Below are positions 8,282 to 18,156 of a stretch of DNA of 47,017 nucleotides, piece by piece. The notes beneath the pieces were generated by a model. The model saw only the letters and a list, made by a program, of their open reading frames with translations, was not told where the DNA came from and did no database searches. This stretch comes from a virus. The position numbers and the translations under genes are program-made. The stretch covers positions 1 through 47,017 of the IMG/VR virus record IMGVR_UViG_3300036760_000876. One strand, 5' to 3'. Position 1 is the stretch's first letter, and every line of letters begins with the position of its first letter.

Positions 8282-9504
8282 TGCCAGAGATTTCGGATGA
8301 ACTTAAGATTGAAAAAAACAAGTTGGAGCAGCCCTTCCCCTGGATCGTGCTGGTCGAAATCGGGGCGGAGACACATGGGAATCTGCTCACACGATCAGAA
8401 GATTTTAGTAATGCCTCATGGTCGAAGACTCAGTGTTCCGTAACTGCCAACGATGCCCAAGCCCCTGATGAGAACACGACGGCGGATAAGATCACCACGT
8501 CGGGGGTAGCCGCAGAGATCACTCAGGATTACACAGTTTCAGATCCCGAATACAGGACATTCGTTTTTTCCGTATTTGCCAAATCAGGCACCCTCGATAT
8601 TGAATCCTCAGATTTCTCACTCAAACTGAGGCGAGACAATAATACCGATGAGGTGGTGCTAACCGGAGATGACATCCCATGGGTCAGATTCGCTAACGGA
8701 TGGTGTCTCGGCAGGGTGATTCACACCTTCTCATCATCAACGTCCGGGGACAATGTGAGGGTGATCATAGCGGCCACGGTGACAGGAAAAACATTTTATC
8801 TTTGGGGCGCTCAACTCGAAGAAAGATCAATCAAGGGAGTGGCAGATGCCACGCTTGCAAATTATCTTCTCAATGCTGCCGGGGGATTTTCAAAGCGATT
8901 CATCGGAAGCCGGGTATTGAACATCACGGACAATACGAGATCATCTGTGATCGAATACATTACATCTGGCAAGTTGAAACTCAATTCCGACATTTTTACG
9001 TCGGGTGAGGCATACTGTATTTACTATCCCGATGATGAAGTTGGCCTTTACGTTCCTACTACTACTGTAGCGGTTAGCACGTCCCTCTATCACGTCAGTA
9101 ACTACGTCAGGCACATCAAATGGAACAATTTTTGTTTCACTCCTTATCCCGTGAACATCGGGAGCTTCAAAATCAGTTCCAGGGGGGAGGTACCAGTAGT
9201 TGATGTTGAGGTCTCAAATCTTAACAAACTTTTCAAGGGATTCATGAAGCGCAACCGGGGACTGGTGGGCCAACAGGGGAATCTCTATCTCATCCATAAA
9301 AGTCATCTTGAATATGCTGAAAATATGATGGTGTCAGAATGTTTTGAGATTGTTGGAAGCTCCAATTCCGCGACGGTTGCGGCCTTCCAGCTTTCTCTTG
9401 GGATAGATGCTTTCGGGGTCACGGGACCCCAGGGGAAGTTCAGTCACGAGAATTGCCCGGCCATGCCAATTGTTTCCCCTCATGTGTCAATGGGGGTCAT
9501 ATGA
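8281..9504 (+). CDS. Minor tail protein, gpL-like, with an inserted CBM-like domain
   Basis: A 407-residue protein. Residues 34-185 form a jelly-roll-like module of a type common in phage tails, running from NLLTRSEDFSNASWSK to FYLWGAQLEE; such modules probably bind glycans. The surrounding parts (about 1-33 and 230-407) match the minor tail protein L position and pattern, with KFSHENCPAMP at the end. The Cys-rich C-terminus that binds a metal cluster in lambda gpL is reduced to one visible Cys, so that cluster is probably absent. It overlaps the next gene as ATGA. Confidence 0.55.
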   Translation: MPEISDELKIEKNKLEQPFPWIVLVEIGAETHGNLLTRSEDFSNASWSKTQCSVTANDAQAPDENTTADKITTSGVAAEITQDYTVSDPEYRTFVFSVFAKSGTLDIESSDFSLKLRRDNNTDEVVLTGDDIPWVRFANGWCLGRVIHTFSSSTSGDNVRVIIAATVTGKTFYLWGAQLEERSIKGVADATLANYLLNAAGGFSKRFIGSRVLNITDNTRSSVIEYITSGKLKLNSDIFTSGEAYCIYYPDDEVGLYVPTTTVAVSTSLYHVSNYVRHIKWNNFCFTPYPVNIGSFKISSRGEVPVVDVEVSNLNKLFKGFMKRNRGLVGQQGNLYLIHKSHLEYAENMMVSECFEIVGSSNSATVAAFQLSLGIDAFGVTGPQGKFSHENCPAMPIVSPHVSMGVI

Positions 9505-9860
9505 TTGATGTAAATGAGTTTGTCAAGAAATATCTGGGTCAGAAAGTCGGTGCCGGAATATCCCCATGTTTCAGGTGGGTCAAGAAATTTTATCATGACG
9601 AATTTGGTATCAAAATCCCATATGACTATTTGGAGATGCTGAAGGATTTTAGAAGTATAGAGGAGGCCAGTTTTGGAGATATTGTTGTGATGAAAGCTCT
9701 GCATGATCTTGTTCCAGACCACCTTGGTATTTATTTAGAAAGAGGGGAGTTTGCCCATTGTGGAGCTGGTTGCAATTCGGATGAAGTTGTTATAGGATCC
9801 GTCACTGATTTTTTATGGAAGACAAAGATAATGGGTTATCTGAGGCATAAATCGAGATGA
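9501..9860 (+). CDS. NlpC/P60-type tail peptidase (gpK-like)
   Basis: The start is set at ATG 9501 because it overlaps the previous stop (ATGA), giving 119 residues. Cys23 (SPCFRWVKKF) and His74 (PDHLGIYLERG) are placed as the catalytic Cys and His of NlpC/P60 peptidases, with His86 (EFAHCG) as a possible third polar residue. FGDIVVM before the His matches the GDLVxF strand of the family. In lambda-like phages this enzyme sits at the tail tip and opens peptidoglycan for DNA entry. The family's usual Asp-Cys is Pro-Cys here, so activity is likely but not certain. Confidence 0.65.
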   Translation: MIDVNEFVKKYLGQKVGAGISPCFRWVKKFYHDEFGIKIPYDYLEMLKDFRSIEEASFGDIVVMKALHDLVPDHLGIYLERGEFAHCGAGCNSDEVVIGSVTDFLWKTKIMGYLRHKSR

Positions 9861-12800
9861 TTACGCTAAAGGCTGCCATAGGAACTCATCAAGACGGGAC
9901 ACTTAAGTATGTAACGTTCAAGAAGGAGTTTGAACGTGGCAAGTCGCTATGCGATTATCTTCTTCCGGAATTTGAAAAGGTTGAGATCAACCGGGTCATT
10001 GTCGGGGGCCTCTCCATTCCTCCGCGCTCCATCGATGATCTTGTCAAAGGAAACCCTCCCTTATTTTTCAAAGGCGTAATCCCATATGATATGGAAGAGT
10101 ACATCATTGTTCCTGCGATAAGAATTGAAGTCGGAGCATTGTCTATTTGGGGTATTACCATTGCTGGGACGATGTATGGATTAACGACGACTGGTTGGCT
10201 TCTGGTCGCAATGATAGTTTTGTCTTTGGTTAGTTACATCCTCACACCTAAGCCTAATAAACCAACACAGGGAGGAAATTATACTGCTCCGACATCCGCC
10301 GGATGGAATGGAATACAGAATACCTATGGACCAGGAAAGACCATTCCAGTCATTTTTGGTGAGCATCGTGCGGGTGTCCACGTTGCATATTACAAAATTG
10401 AAATGGAGTACATGACCAATGCAAAAAAGAAAATCGACCTTTCCAGGACGCGCTCTTACGTCAAGATGATCGGCATTTTTGGCCGTGGTGAGATCAATGC
10501 AATTTCCTCATTGGAGATTAACAATGAGCCGATTAACAATTTCGGGGATGAGGTTAAATATACTCTCAGATACGGGGCTGCTGGGCAAACCGCCGTCCCC
10601 GGATTCGATGAAGTGGGGGTCTCGATCACGGCAGATACAGAAATTACGAGCACGCCCGCATCTTACACTACAACAGAGGGTACGGAAATCACCGCTGCGG
10701 AACTTCTTTTCGTTGCTCCTGGAGGGGTTGGAAAATTTAGTGAAGGGGCTATATATCCATTTAATTTACAGTACACAGTCACTTATCAGAGGATAGACAT
10801 TCCCAATCAGCCGGTTGTGGATATGGGGACTTTAGAGGCTACGGGACAGTCAACTGGGGTTTGCAGATGGAAGGTGAGAATAGACGATCTGACACCCGGA
10901 AGATACACATTTACGGTCACATATATTGGACCTGCATTCAATATTAATAGATTCGGGAAGTTTCGCCTGAGTTCCGTAACCGAAACCACAGAAACAGAGC
11001 CATGCGCATATGATGGTCTTGCTTATGTGGCCTTGGAGGCATTGGCAACGGAACATCTAAACGACCAGCCACCCACGGTAACTGGCCAGATTCAGGGTGT
11101 GAAGATTCCTGTTCTAGTCGATGATGAATGGGTGACGCAGTGGAGTAATAATAACTTCTTTATCGCCCGCGAAGTCATGCTGAACGATACATGGGGATTC
11201 GGTGCATGGATTCAGGAAGCTGCGATTGATGATGATACTCTGGAAATATGCGCAGCAGAGTGTGATGAACAGATCAATGGAGAGAATCGTCACACTTTCA
11301 ACCTGATATGGGACCAGGAAAAGGAGATGATGCCATTCGTCAATGAGATTTTATTCTCTGCTAAAGGGAAATGCCTCAAGTATGCAGGCAAATGGCGTTT
11401 CATCAGGCGAACACAGAAAAACCCGGTGCAGCTTTTCACTGCTGGAAATGTGGTGAGTTCAAGAATCGAGTATGTTGATGAGCTTACGCAGCAGAACGCT
11501 CTTGATGTCACATATCTGTCGGCAGTGAAAAAATATACCCCCGTATCATTCAGGCAGAGTCTTGAAATTATTCCGGTCAAGCCAAAAGATCAGACGTGCT
11601 ATGGAGTCACGATTGGAAACGAGGCGGCAAGGCTGGCCGAATTTGTACTCAATATATCGAAGTATGTGACCGAGTTTCTTCACCTTGAGGTTTCCATTGG
11701 CGGGGTTGCTTGCTGGCCAGGAAACCCGATCCTCTTCTCCGATGTAGTGCAGGGGGCAAGTCTTGCCGATGGAAGATTGTCTCAGGATTCTGCAAATGTT
11801 TCTGAAGTCTATCTCGATGAGAGTATTGAGATAGAAAGCGGAAAGACATATGGGGTGACAATGACTTTCAGTGGAGGAGAAAATCCAGATGTGATTGAAA
11901 CGAGGATTGTCTCCAATTCACCCGGGACTACTAATCATCTAACAGTGACTTCTCCGTTCTCACAGATTCCATTGCAAAATGATGTCTATGCATTTGGAGA
12001 GACTGATTTTGTGACAAAGAAATATTGGATCGATGATTTTGAGAGGAGCGGGGATCTCAAAATCAAACTGGTCTGCTCAGAGGACAATGATCATCTCTAT
12101 GAGGAAACCGCGACTGCCCCTGCGGAACTTGGGGATCCAATCACAAATTACAACGCCCCAACCGGCCCAATTCCAAACCTGAATGTGAGGGAAGAAACAA
12201 AGGTAGGTCTCGACGGAATGTGGTCTACAAACCTAAATATTTATTGGCCTATCCCAACGGTCAGCCCATCAGTCGGAATATACAGAGGAGCCAATCTCTA
12301 TTATGATAGCCCGGAAGTAACCATGATTCTTGCCACATTTGAGGAGGATGAGACATGGACTGGCGGTGAGGCAAACACTGAATTAATGGAATACAGAGAG
12401 AAGGAGGGCACGCAATCAAGAAAAATAACCTCTTATGGATCGTGGGAATATTCCGAGATGGAAGTTTCCCATGATCTTTCCGACATCATTAACTTCGCAA
12501 TGTGGTTTTATATTTTCTCTCTCGATTATTGCGCCTCATCTGGGGGTACTGCGAGGATGGAATTCTTTACTTCAACAAACAACTATTACTACTTGGATTG
12601 GGAGAAATCTGATCTTAATGATGGATGGAATTTGTTATTTACCCCGAGACTTGATGACGATGGTGGGGATACAATTTTTACAAAGGTTGGGAATCCGTCT
12701 TGGGCGAATATAACAAAATTGAAGGTCGCATTCAAAAGTTTGCCCGCTGGGGCGGGGAAGAAAGCCTCTTTTGATACCTGGAAATGCCTTGCTGCGGTAA

Positions 12801-13975
12801 ACTGGAAATTTTTGACCTATGTTGATGGCAATACCTACTACTGGCCCAATGCACCAGAAAATACATTCCTGATCCTGAAGGCCCAACCCATCAACACGGT
12901 AGGAATTGAGCAGACCGAAACCCCTGCCTATGCCATGATACAGACGAAGGGGAAGACAGACTATCCCCAGAAGATTTTGTTTAAGGATGCCTCATGTACT
13001 TTCACAAGGGATAAGCCTTATTTTGAATGGGGATACTCTCTTTTGGGCGCAGTCGCAGATGATGGCGGAATCCAGACGGATGAAACCGATGAATCGATGG
13101 ATGACGCCGATAATGATATGACTTTACTTCCTGCACTTCCGGCAGTGAACGATGCTTACTATTTCATCTTTCCATCTCCCAATGCTGGGAAAATGTGGAT
13201 TGATATCGGGACGGCGGGAGTTGGGACGTGGACGATTACATGGGAATACTATAATGGGGAAAGTTGGGTCAATGCTTTTACATATATAACGGATGGGACA
13301 AACGGGTTCAAAAATTCCGGTGTTAGGCAGATTTCGGTTAATAATGCTCCTGATGATTGGGCAATTAATACAATAGATGGGATAACTGGCTGGCCTTTGC
13401 GGGCGAGAGTTTCCGCCTTCACGTCGATCACGACCCAGCCAAAGGGGAATCAGGTATGGACCACGTTTATTGAGGTGGATTTTTCTTATTATGAACTTCG
13501 TTACGATACAAATTGGGGAGAGATTTCTGAAAATCTTATCAGAACTATGAGAACTGCGCAATATGAGTGGAAAGATTTCCTCGATTGGGCCTTAGAACGG
13601 GGGTTGACCGAGGAGCAGAAGAGAAGCGTAACGGTCTATATCAAGGCCAGAGACACATTCGGAAATTATTCTTTATCCCATGACTCGATTACTGTTACCA
13701 ATGTCGCACCGTCAATGGCCGGATTCGCGCCGACAGTGACTGGTATTATAAAGGGTCTTCAGGCCGATTGGTCCTTGTGGTCTGCACCGGATGATATCCT
13801 GAAATATAAGATCTATGCGTCAACAACGGTTCCATGTCCCATCGTGGACGGGAACCTGATTGATTCGGTAAGCTACAAGACTAAAAAATACACTATACCA
13901 AATCTTCCGATCGTGGAACATGACGTGAGAATAGTGCCCGTAGATTACATAGGGACAGGAACAGCGAGCAACTAA
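9857..13975 (+). CDS. Central tail hub/host-specificity protein (gpI-gpJ-like fusion)
   Basis: A 1372-residue protein beginning in an ATGA overlap with the peptidase gene. Residues 1-130 look like a tail assembly gpI-like part with a ubiquitin-like start and a hydrophobic segment at about 95-130. From about 158, GPGKTIPVIFGEHRAGVHV matches the conserved N-terminal motif of lambda gpJ-type hub proteins. The rest is beta-rich with fibronectin-like stretches near the end (for example LTEEQKRSVTVYIKARDTFGNYS-type strands at about 1250-1280). A CBM-like insert (EDETWTGGEANTELMEYR to FKSLPAGAGKKASFD) lies near 820-970. It should form the tail-tip hub holding the fibre encoded next. Confidence 0.8.
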   Translation: MITLKAAIGTHQDGTLKYVTFKKEFERGKSLCDYLLPEFEKVEINRVIVGGLSIPPRSIDDLVKGNPPLFFKGVIPYDMEEYIIVPAIRIEVGALSIWGITIAGTMYGLTTTGWLLVAMIVLSLVSYILTPKPNKPTQGGNYTAPTSAGWNGIQNTYGPGKTIPVIFGEHRAGVHVAYYKIEMEYMTNAKKKIDLSRTRSYVKMIGIFGRGEINAISSLEINNEPINNFGDEVKYTLRYGAAGQTAVPGFDEVGVSITADTEITSTPASYTTTEGTEITAAELLFVAPGGVGKFSEGAIYPFNLQYTVTYQRIDIPNQPVVDMGTLEATGQSTGVCRWKVRIDDLTPGRYTFTVTYIGPAFNINRFGKFRLSSVTETTETEPCAYDGLAYVALEALATEHLNDQPPTVTGQIQGVKIPVLVDDEWVTQWSNNNFFIAREVMLNDTWGFGAWIQEAAIDDDTLEICAAECDEQINGENRHTFNLIWDQEKEMMPFVNEILFSAKGKCLKYAGKWRFIRRTQKNPVQLFTAGNVVSSRIEYVDELTQQNALDVTYLSAVKKYTPVSFRQSLEIIPVKPKDQTCYGVTIGNEAARLAEFVLNISKYVTEFLHLEVSIGGVACWPGNPILFSDVVQGASLADGRLSQDSANVSEVYLDESIEIESGKTYGVTMTFSGGENPDVIETRIVSNSPGTTNHLTVTSPFSQIPLQNDVYAFGETDFVTKKYWIDDFERSGDLKIKLVCSEDNDHLYEETATAPAELGDPITNYNAPTGPIPNLNVREETKVGLDGMWSTNLNIYWPIPTVSPSVGIYRGANLYYDSPEVTMILATFEEDETWTGGEANTELMEYREKEGTQSRKITSYGSWEYSEMEVSHDLSDIINFAMWFYIFSLDYCASSGGTARMEFFTSTNNYYYLDWEKSDLNDGWNLLFTPRLDDDGGDTIFTKVGNPSWANITKLKVAFKSLPAGAGKKASFDTWKCLAAVNWKFLTYVDGNTYYWPNAPENTFLILKAQPINTVGIEQTETPAYAMIQTKGKTDYPQKILFKDASCTFTRDKPYFEWGYSLLGAVADDGGIQTDETDESMDDADNDMTLLPALPAVNDAYYFIFPSPNAGKMWIDIGTAGVGTWTITWEYYNGESWVNAFTYITDGTNGFKNSGVRQISVNNAPDDWAINTIDGITGWPLRARVSAFTSITTQPKGNQVWTTFIEVDFSYYELRYDTNWGEISENLIRTMRTAQYEWKDFLDWALERGLTEEQKRSVTVYIKARDTFGNYSLSHDSITVTNVAPSMAGFAPTVTGIIKGLQADWSLWSAPDDILKYKIYASTTVPCPIVDGNLIDSVSYKTKKYTIPNLPIVEHDVRIVPVDYIGTGTASN

Positions 13976-16900
13976 ATGGCGACAGGAACACCATTAAGAG
14001 TTCTGACAGCCGATATTCAAGACCTTGCAATTACGAATGCGAAGATTGGACTTCTCGCTGTCGATACCGCCCAGATTGCCAATCTTGCAGTTACGGAGGG
14101 AAAGATTGGGAACCTCGCCGTAACCAATGCGAAGATAAACGACCTCAATGCCACAAAGATTACCGCTGGGGATATCGCTACAGCCAGGATTCAGGTAAAT
14201 GCCGCCAATGCCGTGAATGCTGGGTCGGTTACAATTGAACCCGGAAAGATTCTTATTTCAGGATCTACTACTCTTTCGAACTGGCGGGATGGGTCGGACA
14301 ACACAAAAATCAATGGTGGCATGCTGGCTACCAATTCCATCAGTGCCAATATTCTTGTCATCGGATCGAGAAATGTAAGTTTTCAGGGGCTTGAGATCAG
14401 TGCGAATTATCCGGCAGCCAACACTCTGTATTGGAGTGCGGGGATCATTTCTTATATCAAGGATGATGGAACTACAGCCGATGCAACCATAACCTCGGGC
14501 AATCAATTGTGGTCATCTGGAACCTTATATCTCTACTGGGTGAAGGATGCAACGGTATTTTCCACCACGACGACCAGGGCCACTGCTTTTAGTTCGAACA
14601 ATCTCGTTCTTGCATCTTATCTCGGTGGGAATGATATGGTGGCCAATTACGGAAGGACGATCATTGACGGGTCTGACGTCCTGACCGGGACTATTACCGC
14701 GATCAAACTTAATGTCCTGGAGTTATCTGCCATCACAGCTAATCTCGGCTCGATTACGGCTGGTAAGATTGACATTGGGACTGGGGCCACATCTTACCAT
14801 TTCGATACATCTGGAAATTTATGGTTGGGTGCGGCTGCATTTGTCGATGGCTCATTTAGTGTCAGCAATGCCGGAGTTGTAAAAGCCAGAGCAGGGGATA
14901 TTGGAACATGGATTCTGACTGCCAATGGTTTAGCCGACAATGCCACGGAAGCAAATGCCAAAATTCTCCTTGACAAGACCAACACGCTCATCAGGGTTGG
15001 GGCAGTTGCGGCGGGATATATTCTGATCGACGGAAATAATCGTCTGATCAAGAGTTCAAATTATACTTCCGGCGCTTCTGGATTCCAGGCAGATTATGCT
15101 GGAAATCTCGAAGTCAATAACATCGACGCAAGAGGTTCCTTCCGTTGTTCAGTCTTTACCTATAGTTCAATACTTGCTTTCAATGGATCAGGGTGGTGGG
15201 TTCCAGCCTCTGGTAAACTCTATGCTGATTTTACCTCTGTTGATTCTCCAACGACTTTTAATATTGACATCGAAGATCCTGATGGGATGACCCATGCAGC
15301 CGCAGGGGCTCTTTGGGCGACCAATGACCAGATCAGGATCAAAGAGCCTGTCGGGACTGGAGTACAAGACCTGTGGGTAACGATCTCTTCCGTCTCTGAC
15401 CAGACCACCTTTTGGAGATTGGTAGTTGTTAAGAATTCTCCTGGAGCCGGTACGAATTACACCTTTACAAAAGGCGGGGCAGGCCTAAACTATAAACAGG
15501 GAAATAACGTCTATGGAAGCATATTGCTGACAGCGGATGCGACCTACTCCCCAAGAGTAAGCCTCTATACTCATCCGACATCCCCGTGGAATGGATTGAC
15601 TGAACGGCTGAGATTTGGCAATCTCAACGGGTTTCTCGGTTATACCGATAGTCTTTACGGTCTTGCTATCGGTGAGACAGATAGTTACTTTAAATACGAC
15701 CCGACCAATAAGTTGAGAATCAAGGGAACAATAACGATTACTAATCCCGGTGATATAAATACCAATACCTTGACCAACGGGGCCGGTTGGACAGACGATA
15801 CGACTGCCAACCTTAAGCGTAGAGTATTCGTTGCTGAGCCCACAACTCCTTACAATATTGGAGATTTATGGGCATCAGGAACTGTACTAAAAAAATGTAA
15901 AACAGAAAGATTAACTGGGGCATATCAAGCAGGAGATTGGGAATTAGCGACCGGATATACTGATGATGCCGTAGCGAATAGCAAGATAACAACATTTATT
16001 CAAGCTTCAATTCCCACCTCAATTTCAGCAGGTGATTTATGGATCGATAGTGATGATGGGAATAAACTTTATAGAGCGGTTATAGTGGGTGCAGATGAAA
16101 TAAAAGCAGGAGAATGGGTAGTTATTCCGACTGATTTTGCCAATATAAATGGCACAACTAAACCAGCCGACAATGCGACCGTGGGAGCCACTTGGGGGAC
16201 TAACCTCAACAGCATTCCCGCTACTCTCGGCACTCCCTCCGGGCAAGGACTTTTTCTAAGTGCAACCTATTTAGGATATTATGACAGCCCTAACTGGAAG
16301 ACCTATATGGATAGTTCTGGGAATTTCTATCTTGGTGGTGTCTCTGGGCCTTTACAGTGGGCTGCCGCAGCAAGCACATTATCTATTGGTAACTGGAGCT
16401 TTGATACCGTAAAGATATGGAAAGATGGAGCGACTGATGCCCTTTCTGCGGGTATGGCACCCGCTGATTATCCTTTTTATGCAGGTAAAAAATATGCGGA
16501 TAGAGCGAACGCATCCTTTAGGGTTACTCCCGATGGGGCTGTATTTGCTTCCTCTGCTACCATAACGGGTGCTCTCACAGCAGAAGCCGGTTCATCTATT
16601 GGGGCTGGGTATATATCTGCTGGGACAATCACCTCTAAGGCCATCACATTGGCTCTTACTCCTGGTGGCGGTGACGTCAAACTCCAGGCAGGGAAAACAG
16701 ACTTTGGTGATACGACTTCAGGTTTTATTCTTGGGATAGATGATAGTGATGGTGATAAACCCAAATTCGAGCTTGGAGATGTCACAACTTATTTTAACTT
16801 CGAACCTGGCAAGATGACTTACAAAGGAAGAATAATAAGTGTGAAAGCAGGATTTACAGAAGGCACTCCTGCTGCCGGTATTGGCGATGCCGTCCACTTT

Positions 16901-18088
16901 GAAACATCTGACGGAAAATATTATTTAGCGAATCCTTTAACCCGCAGAAATATTGTAGGGTTAAAGGATGGAGATGGAAATGTGATTCGGCTCGGACCAT
17001 GCGGCGGCCTCGCCGGGTTAACGGCTAACGCCATGTATTACCTAAAATGGCCTACTCTCGATTTAGGGGTGGATACGAATGTAACCTACGCTGGCAGTTT
17101 TGATGTTCGGCAAGACCTTGTGGACGAGTTTTCACAGGCTCAAAGTTTTCCAGGTCAGGTCGGCAAAGTGATAGCGGTGGTTGCTCTGCCTATGTATATA
17201 TATGGGACTGGTCCTACTTGCACTGGAGTTTATCTCACCTTAAAAAAAGCTGGAGCTGGCTTTAACGCCACTCTTGCAAGATCAGAAACCATTCCTATTG
17301 CCGATATACCCAATACATGGGTAGATATCAAAAATAATCTTACATATTTTAGATTTTTCGACCCTTATCCTCTGGAAGCTGCTACACAATACATGATTTG
17401 TGTATGTACCGATAGCAATATTGTCGATCCCGCAAATTATATACGGGTAAGAGGCCGGGCTTCTGGCAATGGTTATGCCGGAGGGGGAAGATACTATTCG
17501 ACAGGTGAAGCATATGGTATCCCCGAAGAATGGGAGTTTTGGGTTGATCCTGCCGATGGTTCCGATCTTTATATGCAAATCTGGTGGTTTGATGTGGATG
17601 CCCTTACTCCCAACATTACAATAGCTCACCCATTTGAGCATGTAGACGCCGATGTTACCTGCTACCATCCGATCATAAAGTTAGGAAGAGCTTCTTCGAC
17701 CACTGAATTAGATTTGAATATTGAACGGATGCAAACTATATCTTTTTACGAGGATTGGATTAATGAACTCGTTTACACTTCGGCGACCAGCGTGGAGATG
17801 ATTTACAATCACCTATCTACCATTACCACCTATGGAGTTGAACGCCTTCTCCTTTTATATAGAGCCAAAACGGGGAGTCTGACTCATACGCCAATCATCA
17901 AACCGTGCTGGAATTTCAATTCCACGGTCTTCGCTTGGGATTCCGTAACAACCTATTATCAGAATCAAAGGCCGTTTCGATCTTCTTTTATTTTTTCAGT
18001 AAATGGACGAGGTCAGTTGGGATTTGGCTTTAACCAAGATGCCGGTTATACAACAACAATCAAAGGAATTAGTATTTTGGGAGGATAA
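13976..18088 (+). CDS. Tail fibre / receptor-binding protein
   Basis: A 1370-residue protein whose ATG follows the hub stop directly. The N-terminus carries 10-12-residue repeats of the type NLAVTNAKIG / DLAITNAKIG and a later ITAGKIDIG, typical of trimeric fibre shafts attached to gpJ hubs. The middle has paired modules with GDLWASG...GDWELATGYTDD and GDLWIDSDDGNKLY, a pattern seen in many phage fibres. The C-terminal 300 residues (GVYLTLKKAGAGFNATLARS; IPEEWEFWVDP) look like a globular beta-sandwich and are the likely receptor-binding part. From about 15830 the codons become clearly more AT-rich, which suggests mosaic exchange of the distal fibre. Confidence 0.8.
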   Translation: MATGTPLRVLTADIQDLAITNAKIGLLAVDTAQIANLAVTEGKIGNLAVTNAKINDLNATKITAGDIATARIQVNAANAVNAGSVTIEPGKILISGSTTLSNWRDGSDNTKINGGMLATNSISANILVIGSRNVSFQGLEISANYPAANTLYWSAGIISYIKDDGTTADATITSGNQLWSSGTLYLYWVKDATVFSTTTTRATAFSSNNLVLASYLGGNDMVANYGRTIIDGSDVLTGTITAIKLNVLELSAITANLGSITAGKIDIGTGATSYHFDTSGNLWLGAAAFVDGSFSVSNAGVVKARAGDIGTWILTANGLADNATEANAKILLDKTNTLIRVGAVAAGYILIDGNNRLIKSSNYTSGASGFQADYAGNLEVNNIDARGSFRCSVFTYSSILAFNGSGWWVPASGKLYADFTSVDSPTTFNIDIEDPDGMTHAAAGALWATNDQIRIKEPVGTGVQDLWVTISSVSDQTTFWRLVVVKNSPGAGTNYTFTKGGAGLNYKQGNNVYGSILLTADATYSPRVSLYTHPTSPWNGLTERLRFGNLNGFLGYTDSLYGLAIGETDSYFKYDPTNKLRIKGTITITNPGDINTNTLTNGAGWTDDTTANLKRRVFVAEPTTPYNIGDLWASGTVLKKCKTERLTGAYQAGDWELATGYTDDAVANSKITTFIQASIPTSISAGDLWIDSDDGNKLYRAVIVGADEIKAGEWVVIPTDFANINGTTKPADNATVGATWGTNLNSIPATLGTPSGQGLFLSATYLGYYDSPNWKTYMDSSGNFYLGGVSGPLQWAAAASTLSIGNWSFDTVKIWKDGATDALSAGMAPADYPFYAGKKYADRANASFRVTPDGAVFASSATITGALTAEAGSSIGAGYISAGTITSKAITLALTPGGGDVKLQAGKTDFGDTTSGFILGIDDSDGDKPKFELGDVTTYFNFEPGKMTYKGRIISVKAGFTEGTPAAGIGDAVHFETSDGKYYLANPLTRRNIVGLKDGDGNVIRLGPCGGLAGLTANAMYYLKWPTLDLGVDTNVTYAGSFDVRQDLVDEFSQAQSFPGQVGKVIAVVALPMYIYGTGPTCTGVYLTLKKAGAGFNATLARSETIPIADIPNTWVDIKNNLTYFRFFDPYPLEAATQYMICVCTDSNIVDPANYIRVRGRASGNGYAGGGRYYSTGEAYGIPEEWEFWVDPADGSDLYMQIWWFDVDALTPNITIAHPFEHVDADVTCYHPIIKLGRASSTTELDLNIERMQTISFYEDWINELVYTSATSVEMIYNHLSTITTYGVERLLLLYRAKTGSLTHTPIIKPCWNFNSTVFAWDSVTTYYQNQRPFRSSFIFSVNGRGQLGFGFNQDAGYTTTIKGISILGG

Positions 18089-18098
18089 AAGGGGATTT

Positions 18099-18155
18099 AT
18101 GAATATGGAAAAAATGATTTATATCCGAACCCTGCCTCGTCTTTTAGGGAGATGA
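18099..18155 (+). CDS. Possible 18-residue leader peptide
   Basis: The frame from ATG 18099 encodes MNMEKMIYIRTLPRLLGR and stops one base before the ATG of the ParB-PAPS fusion gene. A purine-rich AAAAGGGG precedes it. It could couple translation to the next gene, or be chance; there is no family support. Confidence 0.25.
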   Translation: MNMEKMIYIRTLPRLLGR

Positions 18156-18156
18156 C

